A stretch of DNA of 64,000 nt from an uncultured Flavobacteriaceae bacterium (GCA_905479475.1 CAJQMT010000028.1:1-64000); one strand, 5' to 3'. Shown: positions 9,779 to 20,358, numbered from the stretch's first letter. Program-made: numbers and translations. Notes: generated by a model not told the origin, from the sequence alone.

Positions 9779-11061
9779 GCAGTCTTTAATTTTTGGTAGG
9801 CTTCTGACACAGCACTGTGACTCACGGGGCTGTTTTCAAAATGTTTGACCAGCACTTGTTTTTCCTCCGCTGTGGCTCCTAGTTGGTTTAAAATATTCAT
9901 CAAATGCATTTTCATATGTCCTTGCTGAATTCCCGTGGTTGTCAAAGCCCGCAATGCCGCAAAATTTTGTGCGAGACCTGCCACGGCAATGATTTTCATC
10001 AATTCTTCCGCAGAAGGTTGTTGCAACAATTCCAAGGACAATTTGGACAGGGGATGCAAGGCTGTCAATCCACCCACAGTGCCCAACGCAAGTGGAATTT
10101 CTATCCAGAATTTAAAAATTCCGTCTTGGATTTCACATTGTGTCAAACTTTTATAACTACCGTCTTTTGCCGCATAGGCATGTGCGCACGCTTCAATCGC
10201 TCTGAAATCATTTCCTGTAGCCAAGACCACGGCATCAATTCCATTCATGATTCCTTTATTGTGTGTGACTGCTCTATGGGGCTCTATATGGGCAATGTCC
10301 ACCGCGTTTTTAAATTTTTGTGCATACTCCTCGGCAGCGATTGGACTGTTGGGAGGAAGCAAATCAGCAATGGGGCAGCTCACTTCTGCACGCACCAGGC
10401 ATTCAGGTACGTAATTTGATAAAATACTCATGACTATTTCAATTCCTTCTTTTTCAAAAGCTTTGGCGATGGCTTCCAAACAAGAATTGATAAAATTAGC
10501 CCCCATGGAATCTTTGGTTTCAAATGAAACATGCAATTGATAATAGTTCTCTAAATCTGCCGTCTTGTCTCTCAATTCTAAATCTAAAATACCCCCTCCT
10601 CGCTTTCGCATGTTTTTGGTGATATTTTCGGTGGCTTGCAACAAAGATTTTTTTACAGCAGTAAAGTAGCTTTGAAGACTTTCCAAAGTTCCTGAGTACA
10701 TAAAATGTACTTGTCCTATTTTTTTGGTTCCCAAAACTGTTGCGTAGAAACCTCCACGGGTACTCCAAAATTTTCCAACCAAAGAGGCAGCAGCAACTAC
10801 GGAGCTTTCTTCAATTGCCATCGGAAGGGTACAATCGGTTCCATTGATTACGAAATTTGGTGCTACTCCAAAAGGCAAATAGAAATTGGAAAGGGTGTTT
10901 TCTATAAAATCATCGTGTAAATCTTGTAATTTTTCATCCGCATTCCAATACTGTTCTAAAATTTTTTTTGCCGCGGACGACTCTTGAAAAAAAGTAGTTG
11001 CCAACCAATTCATTTTTTCTTGTTTGGAAAGTTTTGAAAAACCTGAAATCCTCTTGACCAT
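9775..11061 (-). CDS. Hydroxymethylglutaryl-CoA reductase, class II (degradative-type family)
   Basis: ATGNDFRAIEACAHAYAAKDG, LGTVGGLTALHPL; internal ATG giving MVKRISGFSKL preferred over the ORF-track start. Confidence 0.9.
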   Translation of the reverse strand: MVKRISGFSKLSKQEKMNWLATTFFQESSAAKKILEQYWNADEKLQDLHDDFIENTLSNFYLPFGVAPNFVINGTDCTLPMAIEESSVVAAASLVGKFWSTRGGFYATVLGTKKIGQVHFMYSGTLESLQSYFTAVKKSLLQATENITKNMRKRGGGILDLELRDKTADLENYYQLHVSFETKDSMGANFINSCLEAIAKAFEKEGIEIVMSILSNYVPECLVRAEVSCPIADLLPPNSPIAAEEYAQKFKNAVDIAHIEPHRAVTHNKGIMNGIDAVVLATGNDFRAIEACAHAYAAKDGSYKSLTQCEIQDGIFKFWIEIPLALGTVGGLTALHPLSKLSLELLQQPSAEELMKIIAVAGLAQNFAALRALTTTGIQQGHMKMHLMNILNQLGATAEEKQVLVKHFENSPVSHSAVSEAYQKLKTA

Positions 11062-11085
11062 AAAATGTTCGTTTTTGTACCCTTG

Positions 11086-11093
11086 CAAAGGTA
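11086..11093 (-). promoter_or_regulatory. -7 box TACCTTTG upstream of HMG-CoA reductase
   Basis: CAAAGGTA on + strand. Confidence 0.5.
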
Positions 11094-11208
11094 CTTTTTC
11101 CTGAGAATAAAAACAGGTAATTTTTTTTTTTATGATTGTCTGAAGAATCTTCTATCTTTACATTGCTTGTTTTTTCTCAAAACAAAGCTCCTAATCCTAT
11201 CTAACTTT

Positions 11209-12873
11209 ATGCAAAAACTAAACTTTTGTCATGCACCGCTTCTTTTGTTAGCTGTTGTGACTCTTTCGTGCGACTTTTCTTATTTTGACCAAGAAATCGA
11301 AGAAGACATTCGCTGGGAAGGAAACGCACAACTTCCCGCAGGATATCTAGACTACACGGTTTCCGAATTATTTCAGGAACTTGGCTCTGACAAGATTGAC
11401 TTGACTTCAAGCGAAGCCTTAAAATTTTCATACACAGAATCTTTTTCTGGAGACGACGACAGCGCTTACGATGTAAAAATTTCCAACACCACAATAAGCT
11501 CATCCATAAGCACCCCTATTACGACAGCAAATTTGGCGTCGATTGGTAAAAGCTTCCCATACGTTATGAGCTCAGAGATTGCTCCCGGTTTTCCCAACCC
11601 ATTGATCGGCGAGCACTCTAGAAACAACCAAACTGTGCATAACTTAGAACTTTCTCAAGAAATCACGAGTGTTTCTTTTCAAGAGGGTATACTAGAGATT
11701 GCTTTCAGATCTAATTTTGATGCGAGTATTTCACTTTCCTTAGAAATTCCCTCTTTTACAAAAAAAGTAGGAGGGGCAACCTGTAAAGAAACAGTTGTAT
11801 TGAATGGCGCCAGTGCTCAAACCATCCAGATCAATCTGAGTGATTACAACGCCGACTTGACGCACAATGGAAACAATTTTAACACGACCTTCAATAGTTT
11901 GGTTTTGAATTTAAAGGCTGATTTTACTTTTTCAGCAGGTGATGAATTGGAAGCCAGCGACATGATTTCTTATGATGCCATGTTGATTGGAGCCCGTACG
12001 AACGTTATTTATGGAGATTTCAAACAAGAAGCATTTTCTATCTCTGAGCAATCCCTTTCATTTGATTTCTTTGACAATTTTGGAGAAAGCGATCTTTCTT
12101 TTACCAACCCCAGGATGACCGTGACAGCTGCCAACGATTACGGCTTTCCGATAGGTATTGATATGTCGGGTATTAGGTCCCGGCACGGTTCTGGTTCTAC
12201 AAACCTTTCCTACACAGGAAATGTGGGTTTGCCCGATACCTTTGTCATTGAAGGTGTTACCCACTTTGGCGATGAAAAGAAAACAACAGCCATCGAACTA
12301 AATCAAGACAATTCAAATATTGTTGCCCTGTTGGAATCCAAACCTTCGTTCATTGACTTGACAGTCAGCGGAAAGGCCAATCCTATCGATGCCAATCCGA
12401 ACGAAAATTTTTATGCCACGGACAATGAGGGTCTGGAGGTACACGTGAACCTGACTTTTGACGAAGTCAGCTTGCAAAAAATGATCTCATTTGATACGGA
12501 AGATATTTTAGACAATCTTACCGCACTGCTTTTATCGGTGACCGTGGACAACAAAATTCCGATGACGGGCCGTTTGGTCTTGAATTTTAAAAATGATTTC
12601 GGTCAAACCGTACTCAGCGAAGCACTGACAGGGTTTAAGGCGGCCAAGGTGGATGAAACTGGTGCTTCTGATGGTGTTCCGGTAACGTCCAATTTTAGCA
12701 TTGACTGGAACGAAGAAGACATCGCACTGTTGAATGAAGTACAAAATGTGCAAGTTGTATTGACTCTTATACTTCCGCAAGGAGAAGACGAGGTGCTTCT
12801 CAAAGGAAGTGATGCTGTGCGCATTTCCATCGGCACAAAACTAAGCGCTGAATTCACCGATGACAACGAATAA
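11209..12873 (+). CDS. Hypothetical lipoprotein
   Basis: Lipobox-like MQKLNFCHAPLLLLAVVTLSCDF, beta-rich body; followed closely by the DUF5723-like gene. Confidence 0.7.
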   Translation: MQKLNFCHAPLLLLAVVTLSCDFSYFDQEIEEDIRWEGNAQLPAGYLDYTVSELFQELGSDKIDLTSSEALKFSYTESFSGDDDSAYDVKISNTTISSSISTPITTANLASIGKSFPYVMSSEIAPGFPNPLIGEHSRNNQTVHNLELSQEITSVSFQEGILEIAFRSNFDASISLSLEIPSFTKKVGGATCKETVVLNGASAQTIQINLSDYNADLTHNGNNFNTTFNSLVLNLKADFTFSAGDELEASDMISYDAMLIGARTNVIYGDFKQEAFSISEQSLSFDFFDNFGESDLSFTNPRMTVTAANDYGFPIGIDMSGIRSRHGSGSTNLSYTGNVGLPDTFVIEGVTHFGDEKKTTAIELNQDNSNIVALLESKPSFIDLTVSGKANPIDANPNENFYATDNEGLEVHVNLTFDEVSLQKMISFDTEDILDNLTALLLSVTVDNKIPMTGRLVLNFKNDFGQTVLSEALTGFKAAKVDETGASDGVPVTSNFSIDWNEEDIALLNEVQNVQVVLTLILPQGEDEVLLKGSDAVRISIGTKLSAEFTDDNE

Positions 12874-12882
12874 AAAGACCCC

Positions 12883-14175
12883 ATGAAAAAAACCTTATAC
12901 ACATCTATTGTTCTGATTTTTGCAACGTTCGGCACAAGCCATGCGCAAAACGATTTGTCTTTTTACCATATGGGCGACTACGTGGCGCAAACACAAAACC
13001 TTTCACCAGTTCACCTTCCAAAAAATGCATTTACACTTGGAGTATTGACTCATGCTGGAGCCAGGGCAAATTCTAACCTACTACTTTCCGATGTTTTTGT
13101 AGCCAACGGCAATCGAATCAAAATAGATTTCGATAATTTACACTCTATAGCACAGAATAAAAACAATATTGATGCGGGCTTTGAAATTCCCCTATGGATG
13201 CTTTCTTTGAAAACAAAAAAAGGTTCTATCTCTCTGTTCGCTAATGTAAAAGGAACTGTAAATTGGCTTTTTACCGACGAGCTAACTGGCATTACTGCCA
13301 ATGGATTTGCAGAAAGTTTTGCCTTGTCGAATGAAAAATTACTGGCGACCTCCTACACTGAAATTGGTTTTGGCTATACCCATCAATTCTTGGACAAGCG
13401 TTTGGCAGTTGCCCTACGATTGAAATCGCTCTACGGAAGGTCGCATGCAAAAATCCAGGAAAATGCTTCTTTTTCTGTGGACATCGACCTCATCACCTCC
13501 TTTTGGAACGTACGGGCTTCGAATGCCACCCTACACACAGCAGGTGTTGAAGATCCGGAATACGACGACCTGTCTTTGTTTACCGAAAACAATGGGTTTG
13601 CCATGGACCTGGGTGCCACTTATGCCATTACTGACAAACTCACCCTCGAACTTGCCGTGAATGACATTGGATCAATCCACTGGACAGAAAACGTGAGAAA
13701 CTACCATCTTGATGACTCGGACGGTAAAATATACCTAGGAACTGACTTGAATACAGAGGGTTCTATTGAGGACGAGATTGAAGAAGCCTTGAACGAGGTT
13801 ATTGGCACTTCAGAAAACACCGACAGTTTTACCACAAAACTAGCCACTAGAACCTTCCTATCTGCTCGCTACCAAATATCTCAAAAAAACACTTTGGTCG
13901 CAGCATTTTTCAAAAACAACCATGCGCTATTGAACAGCGCACCTAGCTATTCTATCGGTTATCAACGAACGCTCCAAAAAACCACTTATGGTATTTTAGC
14001 TCGCACAGGAGGAGCCAATGAAGAGATCAGCATTGGTGCCAATGCCATGCTACGTTTGGGAATTTTACAATTCTATGCCGCCACGGATAATCTGGCGAGT
14101 TTGTTTGGAAAGGTCGAAGAGGTACGAGGAGGAAGTTTTCGTTTTGGGCTAAATATTGTATATGGCTACGACTGA
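12883..14175 (+). CDS. DUF5723-like outer membrane protein
   Basis: Signal peptide to ...GTSHAQND; DLSFYHMGDYVAQTQNLSPVHLPKNAFTLG and barrel-like body. Confidence 0.75.
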   Translation: MKKTLYTSIVLIFATFGTSHAQNDLSFYHMGDYVAQTQNLSPVHLPKNAFTLGVLTHAGARANSNLLLSDVFVANGNRIKIDFDNLHSIAQNKNNIDAGFEIPLWMLSLKTKKGSISLFANVKGTVNWLFTDELTGITANGFAESFALSNEKLLATSYTEIGFGYTHQFLDKRLAVALRLKSLYGRSHAKIQENASFSVDIDLITSFWNVRASNATLHTAGVEDPEYDDLSLFTENNGFAMDLGATYAITDKLTLELAVNDIGSIHWTENVRNYHLDDSDGKIYLGTDLNTEGSIEDEIEEALNEVIGTSENTDSFTTKLATRTFLSARYQISQKNTLVAAFFKNNHALLNSAPSYSIGYQRTLQKTTYGILARTGGANEEISIGANAMLRLGILQFYAATDNLASLFGKVEEVRGGSFRFGLNIVYGYD

Positions 14176-14346
14176 TCACTCACAAACAGGAAAAGAGTCT
14201 TTACAATAGGGAACGAGCACTCTTTTTTACCGGCCTTTTGAGGGAACAACTTTTTTGTTTTCAACACAAGCTACTTGAAAATTAACGGCTTAAAAAACAA
14301 TTGCATATTTCTTGTTTTTTTTCTTGTGTAATTTATTTGACACGTC

Positions 14347-14354
14347 TATATTTG
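14347..14354 (+). promoter_or_regulatory. -7 box TATATTTG of tRNA-Thr
   Basis: TATATTTGCACC upstream of tRNA. Confidence 0.65.
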
Positions 14355-14386
14355 CACCGCTTTGTAGAAATTTATTCCGCAAACAA

Positions 14387-14460
14387 GCCGATGTAGCTCA
14401 GCTGGCTAGAGCAGCTGATTTGTAATCAGCAGGTCGTGGGTTCGAGTCCCTCCATCGGCT
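14387..14460 (+). tRNA. tRNA-Thr (TGT)
   Basis: 74-nt cloverleaf GCCGATG...CATCGGC+T, anticodon loop TTGTAAT. Confidence 0.97.
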
Positions 14461-14467
14461 CTCAAAC

Positions 14468-14499
14468 AAAAAAACACTCCTTGATAGGAGTGTTTTTTT
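14468..14499 (+). terminator. Rho-independent terminator after tRNA-Thr
   Basis: AAAAACACTCCT-TGAT-AGGAGTGTTTTTTT. Confidence 0.85.
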
Positions 14500-14782
14500 G
14501 TTATTTAAAAGGACACAGAAGCCAGGAAATTATTTTTTTGACAATGTCTCCAAAATAAGGGGGATTCAAAACCTCTGGTCCTTTTAAAATTTTATAAAAA
14601 AGACGCTAAATCGATTGGAATTAAAAGTATTTGAAGCCTTAAAAATCATAAGTACTCCTGTAAATTTTTATAAAAATACATTTATTATGTAGATAGAGTG
14701 CACTTATTTAGGTTTATCCATCAAATTTTTTTAGAACAATCTCGTTGTTCAACATTCAAAAAAACTCATTTCCTATTTCTGT

Positions 14783-15075
14783 ATGTTTTTGTTTCCGTTG
14801 GCACTGGGATTTTTGGACGGTCAGTGCGAAGTAAAAAAGAAGGACATCCACAGTATATTTTCTCTTGGTTTTTTTAGTTTGGTTGATTCGGACTATTACG
14901 TACAGATTACCCCCTTTTAGTAAGCAAGTGGTCTATTTTGGTAAGATTGAAAGAGAAATTTCTTCGTACAACAATCTAGATCGAAGAAGATGAGAAAGAA
15001 AATATACAGGAGTAGCATCTTAGTAAACTTCCTAAAAAAATTAAAATCATCGGTTTCACGGATCCTGAAACCTAA
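14783..15075 (+). pseudogene. Decayed protein-coding remnant (family unknown)
   Basis: Protein-like segments in successive frames: MFLFPLALGFLDGQCEVKKKDIHSIFSLGFFSLVDSDYYVQITPF / SKQVVYFGKIEREISSYNNLD / IEEDEKENIQE*HLSKLPKKIKIIGFTDPET*. Confidence 0.45.
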
Positions 15076-15095
15076 ATTTTTCTGAATATCCTATC

Positions 15096-15126
15096 AAAAA
15101 AAAAGCATCTCTAAAGAGATGCTTTT
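15096..15126 (-). terminator. Rho-independent terminator after tRNA-Asp
   Basis: Minus strand AAAAGCATCTCTTTAGAGATGCTTTTTTTTT. Confidence 0.85.
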
Positions 15127-15127
15127 G

Positions 15128-15201
15128 CGGTCTGGACGGGACTCGAACCCGCGACCCCCTGCGTGACAGGCAGGTATTCTAACCAGCTGAACTACCAGAC
15201 C
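15128..15201 (-). tRNA. tRNA-Asp (GTC)
   Basis: Minus strand GGTCTGGTAGTTCAGCTGG...CCTGCCTGTCACGCAGG...CCAGACC+G. Confidence 0.97.
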
Positions 15202-15511
15202 GTTGCTTTTGGAGTCTCTCAATGAAAACACTCCTTGTAGTTAGCGGGTGCAAATATAAGCGGTGTTTTTCTCATTCACAATAATTTTCACATAAAAATA
15301 AACAGATTTCCAACAAAGAGAAAAACCAAATCATAGCTGCTTCATTTACAAATCATTGCACAACAACGCTCATTTCAAACCTTTGGTATTACCAATAAAA
15401 ACACCTTTTCCAAAACAGGATTGTACTGCTCTCTTTGCCTGAAAACAACCCCACTTGCAATTAAGCTTGATTTTAAACGGATATTACAGGCTGTTCTCCT
15501 ATTTTTGTAAG

Positions 15512-17497
15512 ATGAAATTCAAATTGCAGTCCGCTTACCAACCCACAGGTGATCAACCCCAAGCCATTCGACAACTAGCAGACGGCATCGAAAATGGTGA
15601 AAAATACCAAACACTCTTGGGGGTTACAGGTTCAGGAAAAACCTTTACGGTGGCCAATGTGGTGGAAAAAGTAGACCGCCCCACCCTTGTATTAGCGCAC
15701 AACAAAACTTTAGCAGCGCAGTTGTACGAGGAGTTCAAACAATTTTTCCCGGAAAATGCCGTGGAATATTTTGTTTCCTATTACGACTATTACCAACCGG
15801 AAGCTTATATCCCTGCCAGTGGTGTGTTTATTGAAAAAGATCTTTCTATCAACGAAGACATCGAACGGCTTCGTATCAGCACCTCCTCTGCCCTCCTTTC
15901 TGGAAGAAGAGATGTCTTGGTCATTGCTTCTGTATCCTGCTTGTACGGTATTGGAAATCCCGTAGAATTTAAAAAGAATGTAATTACCATTGCACGCGAC
16001 CAACTAATCGCACGTACCCAATTTTTACACCTTTTGGTCACCAGTCTCTACTCCCGTACAGAAACCGAAATCAAAAGCGGCACCTTTAAAGTCAAAGGAG
16101 ACACCATTACCATTTATCCCTCTTATGGTGACTACGCTTACCGCGTTCACTTTTTTGGGGATGAAATTGAAGAAATCGAGTCTTTTGATGTCGAAAACAA
16201 CCGCATTGTAGAAAATTTTGAAAGTTTGAATATCTATCCTGCAAATTTGTTTGTCACCAGTCCAGATGTTCTGCAAAATGCCATTCATCAAATTCAAGAC
16301 GACATGGTGAAACAGGTGGCTTATTTTGAAGAAATCGGCAAACATTTGGAAGCCAAACGGCTCAAGGAACGCACAGAGTTTGACTTGGAAATGATCCGTG
16401 AATTGGGCTATTGTAGTGGTATCGAAAATTATTCACGGTACCTCGACGGCAGAAGTCCAGGTACCCGTCCCTTTTGTTTGTTGGATTACTTCCCACAAGA
16501 TTATTTGATGGTCATTGATGAAAGTCATGTGACCATTCCACAAACACATGCCATGTACGGCGGAGACCGCTCTCGAAAAGAAAACTTGGTAGAATTTGGA
16601 TTTCGACTCCCTGCAGCCATGGACAACCGACCGTTAAAATTTGAAGAATTTGAAGCCATTCAAAATCAAGTGTTGTACGTAAGCGCCACTCCTGCGGATT
16701 ATGAATTGGAAAAATCAGAGGGTCTTTTTGTAGAACAAATCATTCGCCCCACTGGACTCCTTGACCCGATTATAGAAATACGCCCCAGTCAAAATCAAAT
16801 CGACGATTTGACGGAAGAAATCCAGCAGAGAATTGAATTGGACGAACGGGTTTTGGTCACCACGCTGACCAAAAGAATGGCAGAGGAATTGACCAAATTT
16901 TTGAACCGCATTCAAATTCGTTGCCGTTACATACATTCCGACGTGGACACCTTGGAACGGGTGGAAATATTACAGGATTTGAGAAAGGGGCTTTTTGATG
17001 TGCTTATTGGTGTCAATCTCTTGCGGGAAGGATTGGACTTGCCGGAAGTTTCGCTCGTGGCTATTTTAGATGCCGACAAGGAAGGTTTTTTACGCTCGCA
17101 TCGCTCCTTGACGCAAACTGTCGGAAGAGCTGCTCGGAATGTGAACGGCAAGGCCATCATGTATGCCGATAAAACCACCAATAGCATGGAACTCACCATT
17201 TCTGAAACCCAACGCAGAAGAGAAAAACAAACACAATACAATACGAAAAATGGGATCACGCCAACACAAATCAAAAAGAAACTCGACAACAGCTTGGTTC
17301 AAAACCAAGGGACGTCTTATTCTTCTCTCGAAAACCAAATGGCCGCCGAAGAAAATTTGGAGTATTTGAGCAAAGGCGAAATTGAGAAACGCATCAAAGC
17401 CAAACGAAAAGACATGGAACAGGCTGCCAAAAATTTAGACTTTTTAGTCGCTGCTCAACTGCGTGACGAAATTGAAACTTTAAAAAAACAACGCTAA
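15512..17497 (+). CDS. uvrB: Excinuclease ABC subunit UvrB
   Basis: QTLLGVTGSGKTFTVANVV, NKTLAAQLYEEFKQFFPENAVEYFVSYYDYYQPEAY, GVNLLREGLDLPEVSLVAILDADKEGFLRS, C-terminal UVR motif. Confidence 0.98.
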   Translation: MKFKLQSAYQPTGDQPQAIRQLADGIENGEKYQTLLGVTGSGKTFTVANVVEKVDRPTLVLAHNKTLAAQLYEEFKQFFPENAVEYFVSYYDYYQPEAYIPASGVFIEKDLSINEDIERLRISTSSALLSGRRDVLVIASVSCLYGIGNPVEFKKNVITIARDQLIARTQFLHLLVTSLYSRTETEIKSGTFKVKGDTITIYPSYGDYAYRVHFFGDEIEEIESFDVENNRIVENFESLNIYPANLFVTSPDVLQNAIHQIQDDMVKQVAYFEEIGKHLEAKRLKERTEFDLEMIRELGYCSGIENYSRYLDGRSPGTRPFCLLDYFPQDYLMVIDESHVTIPQTHAMYGGDRSRKENLVEFGFRLPAAMDNRPLKFEEFEAIQNQVLYVSATPADYELEKSEGLFVEQIIRPTGLLDPIIEIRPSQNQIDDLTEEIQQRIELDERVLVTTLTKRMAEELTKFLNRIQIRCRYIHSDVDTLERVEILQDLRKGLFDVLIGVNLLREGLDLPEVSLVAILDADKEGFLRSHRSLTQTVGRAARNVNGKAIMYADKTTNSMELTISETQRRREKQTQYNTKNGITPTQIKKKLDNSLVQNQGTSYSSLENQMAAEENLEYLSKGEIEKRIKAKRKDMEQAAKNLDFLVAAQLRDEIETLKKQR

Positions 17498-17570
17498 AGA
17501 ATTCTTCGTTTCAGTCAAAAATTCAGTCGAATGGAAAGCGTTCAAAAAAGGGATTGCTTCACATAAGGTT

Positions 17571-18647
17571 TTACAACGCCTCACCCAATTCTTTTAATTT
17601 CTCTGTATTCTCTGCCAATTTCAACTCTTCTACAATTTTATGAATGTCTCCATTGATTACTTTGGACAAGTCGTACAAAGTCAATCCAATACGGTGCTCC
17701 GTCACACGTCCCTGAGGATAATTGTAGGTTCTAATTTTTGCAGATCGATCTCCACTAGACACCAAAGAATTTCTTTTTTGAGCATCGGCTGCTAATTTTT
17801 TTTCCAATTCTTGTTCGTACAAACGAGAACGCAATACTTTCATTGCCTTGTCTTTATTTTTGTGTTGCGACTTTTGGTCTTGACACTGCGCTACCAAACC
17901 GGTTGGAACGTGTGTCAAACGAACTGCGGAATAGGTCGTATTCACCGATTGACCACCAGGTCCTGAAGAACAAAAATAATCGATACGGATATCACTCATT
18001 TTCATATCAATGTCAAACTCTTCTGCTTCGGGCAACACCATCACCGTAGCAGCAGAAGTATGCACTCTTCCTTGGGTTTCTGTCTGAGGAACACGCTGTA
18101 CACGGTGTACTCCAGATTCAAATTTCATATCTCCATACACATCAGGTCCCGAAATACTGAAAATAATTTCCTTGAAACCTCCTGAGGTTCCTTCACTGAT
18201 ATCCTCTACTTCCGTTTTCCATCCTTTGTCTGAACAATATTTGGTATACATACGGTACAAGTCTCCTGCAAAAATACTCGCTTCGTCTCCTCCTGTTCCC
18301 GCTCTAATTTCAACAATGACATTTTTAGCGTCTTCTGGATCTTTTGGAATCAACAAAAATTTAATTTCTTCTTCCATTTTTGGAATCTGACCATTGGCCT
18401 CGTCCAATTCCATTTTAGCCATGTCTACCATCTCTGCATCTGACCCGTCTGAAATGATTTCTTTGGCTTCTTCTATATTGTTCAAAAGTGTCTCGTATTC
18501 ATTTGCTTTCTCGACAATTTGACCCAAATCTTTGTATTCCTTGTTGAGTTTTACATAACGTTTTTGATCCATGATAATATCGGGTTGAATGATCAAATCC
18601 GACACTTCGTCGTAACGCTGCTTGAATATTCTAAGTTTGTCTAACAT
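17571..18647 (-). CDS. prfA: Peptide chain release factor 1
   Basis: GGQ motif in [26 protein letters not shown]-1 length and layout. Confidence 0.97.
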   Translation of the reverse strand: MLDKLRIFKQRYDEVSDLIIQPDIIMDQKRYVKLNKEYKDLGQIVEKANEYETLLNNIEEAKEIISDGSDAEMVDMAKMELDEANGQIPKMEEEIKFLLIPKDPEDAKNVIVEIRAGTGGDEASIFAGDLYRMYTKYCSDKGWKTEVEDISEGTSGGFKEIIFSISGPDVYGDMKFESGVHRVQRVPQTETQGRVHTSAATVMVLPEAEEFDIDMKMSDIRIDYFCSSGPGGQSVNTTYSAVRLTHVPTGLVAQCQDQKSQHKNKDKAMKVLRSRLYEQELEKKLAADAQKRNSLVSSGDRSAKIRTYNYPQGRVTEHRIGLTLYDLSKVINGDIHKIVEELKLAENTEKLKELGEAL

Positions 18648-18671
18648 CTTCTGTATTCTTTATTCTACTGG

Positions 18672-18679
18672 CAAATTTA
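18672..18679 (-). promoter_or_regulatory. -7 box TAAATTTG upstream of prfA
   Basis: CAAATTTA on + strand ~25 nt upstream of start. Confidence 0.45.
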
Positions 18680-18707
18680 CGTATTTTTTTATGGCTTTTT
18701 TACACAT

Positions 18708-18735
18708 GAAAAGACCAGCTCGAAAGCCAGTCTTT
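18708..18735 (-). terminator. Terminator downstream of purM
   Basis: AAAAGACTGGCTTTCGAGCTGGTCTTTT on minus strand. Confidence 0.6.
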
Positions 18736-18756
18736 TGTTTGTTATTTAAAAAAAAG

Positions 18757-19935
18757 CTAATATTCGAACGTTCCGAATTCGCTGGTAATGGTTAATTTTT
18801 TTGTTTCGGAAGCTTCCACGCGTCCCACAATTTTTGCATCGACATTGTACGATTTTGAAATTGCGATGATCGAAGTTGCGAGATCTTCAGGTACATAGAT
18901 CTCCATACGGTGTCCCATATTGAAAACTTGGTACATTTCTTTCCAATCTGTTCCGGATTGTTCTTGTATCAATTTGAACAAAGGCGGTACGTCAAAAAGA
19001 GTGTCTTTTACAATGTGCAAATTCTTTACGAAATGCAATATTTTTGTTTGTGCTCCACCACTACAATGCACCATTCCGTGAATTTCTTCGGGAGAATAGG
19101 TATCCAAAATCTCTTTGATAATCGGCGCGTACGTTCGGGTAGGTGACAACACCAATTTCCCTGCATTTATGGGTGCGTTTTCTACGGAATCTGTCAATTT
19201 CACTTTCCCAGAATACACCAAATCTTCAGGTACTTCTGCGTCAAAACTTTCAGGATATTTCTCTGCTAAATAGTTATCAAACACATCGTGTCTAGCGGAA
19301 GTCAATCCATTCGACCCCATGCCTCCATTGTATTCTTTTTCATAGCTAGCTTGTCCAAAGGATTCCAAACCAACAATCACATCACCTGCTTTGATATTTG
19401 CATTGTCCACGACGTCTTTGCGTTTCATACGCGCGGTCACTGTAGAATCTACAATGATGGTACGTACCAAATCTCCTACATCGGCAGTCTCTCCTCCGGT
19501 AGAATGGATCTCAACCCCAAACTTCTTCAAGTCAACTAACAATTCCTCCGTTCCATTGATAATGGCTGAAATGACCTCCCCAGGAATGCGGTTTTTATTT
19601 CGTCCAATGGTAGAGGACAACAAAATGTTATCCGTGGCTCCCACACACAACAAATCATCAATATTCATGATCAAAGCGTCCTGGGCAATTCCTTTCCAAA
19701 CGGAAACATCTCCTGTCTCTTTCCAATACATATAAGCCAAGGAAGATTTTGTTCCAGCACCATCGGCATGCATGATCAAACAATAGTCCTCATCTCCAGT
19801 CAAATGATCCGGAACAATTTTACAAAATGCTTGCGGAAACAAACCTTTGTCAACGTTTTTGATGGCGTTGTGCACGTCTTCTTTGGAAGCCGAAACCCCA
19901 CGCTGACTATATCTTTTACTTATGTCTGAACTCAT
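18757..19935 (-). CDS. purM: Phosphoribosylformylglycinamidine cyclo-ligase (AIR synthase), Bacteroidota long form
   Basis: MHADGAGTKSSLAYMYW, HSTGGETADVGDLVRTIIVDSTVTARM, MVHCSGGAQTKI. Confidence 0.9.
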   Translation of the reverse strand: MSSDISKRYSQRGVSASKEDVHNAIKNVDKGLFPQAFCKIVPDHLTGDEDYCLIMHADGAGTKSSLAYMYWKETGDVSVWKGIAQDALIMNIDDLLCVGATDNILLSSTIGRNKNRIPGEVISAIINGTEELLVDLKKFGVEIHSTGGETADVGDLVRTIIVDSTVTARMKRKDVVDNANIKAGDVIVGLESFGQASYEKEYNGGMGSNGLTSARHDVFDNYLAEKYPESFDAEVPEDLVYSGKVKLTDSVENAPINAGKLVLSPTRTYAPIIKEILDTYSPEEIHGMVHCSGGAQTKILHFVKNLHIVKDTLFDVPPLFKLIQEQSGTDWKEMYQVFNMGHRMEIYVPEDLATSIIAISKSYNVDAKIVGRVEASETKKLTITSEFGTFEY

Positions 19936-19960
19936 AATATCTGTGATGCTTTGAAAAATG

Positions 19961-19968
19961 CAAAGTTA
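19961..19968 (-). promoter_or_regulatory. -7 box TAACTTTG upstream of purM
   Basis: CAAAGTTA on + strand. Confidence 0.45.
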
Positions 19969-20358
19969 ATTAATTGAGACGAATATCTATCAAAATACGG
20001 GGCTTTTTCAGTGCTTTTTTCAGGCATCTCTTTTTTACGTCCAAGAATACCCGTCTTTGAGGAAAATAGAACGTCTCACTGCTCATTTTCGACAAGAAAC
20101 AAAGGCTAGAAAGTGTCGAAAACTAAAAAAAAACTTCCCAAGAGCACTCCAAAAAAAACAATTTCACTGTGTCAACAATTGAAATCTGCGCTGTAAAAGA
20201 GACCTAAAAACGTCTTTTTTTATTTCATATAATTTAATAAATTAAAAACGAAAATGTGATATCCTAAATTTTTGTAACTATTTATTAGTGAGTCTTAAAA
20301 AAGCTCATTTCTACGTATATTTACGTAAATTAAGTAGGAGTCATCAAAAATTTAGCCT

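Noticed and set aside
9904-10419. 171-aa plus-strand ORF
   Set aside because: Antisense to the HMG-CoA reductase gene; no recognisable domain.
14990-15085. 31-codon ORF MRKKIYRSSILVNFLKKLKSSVSRILKPKFF
   Set aside because: Alternate frame across the decayed gene; basic composition follows from A-richness rather than evidence of a peptide gene.
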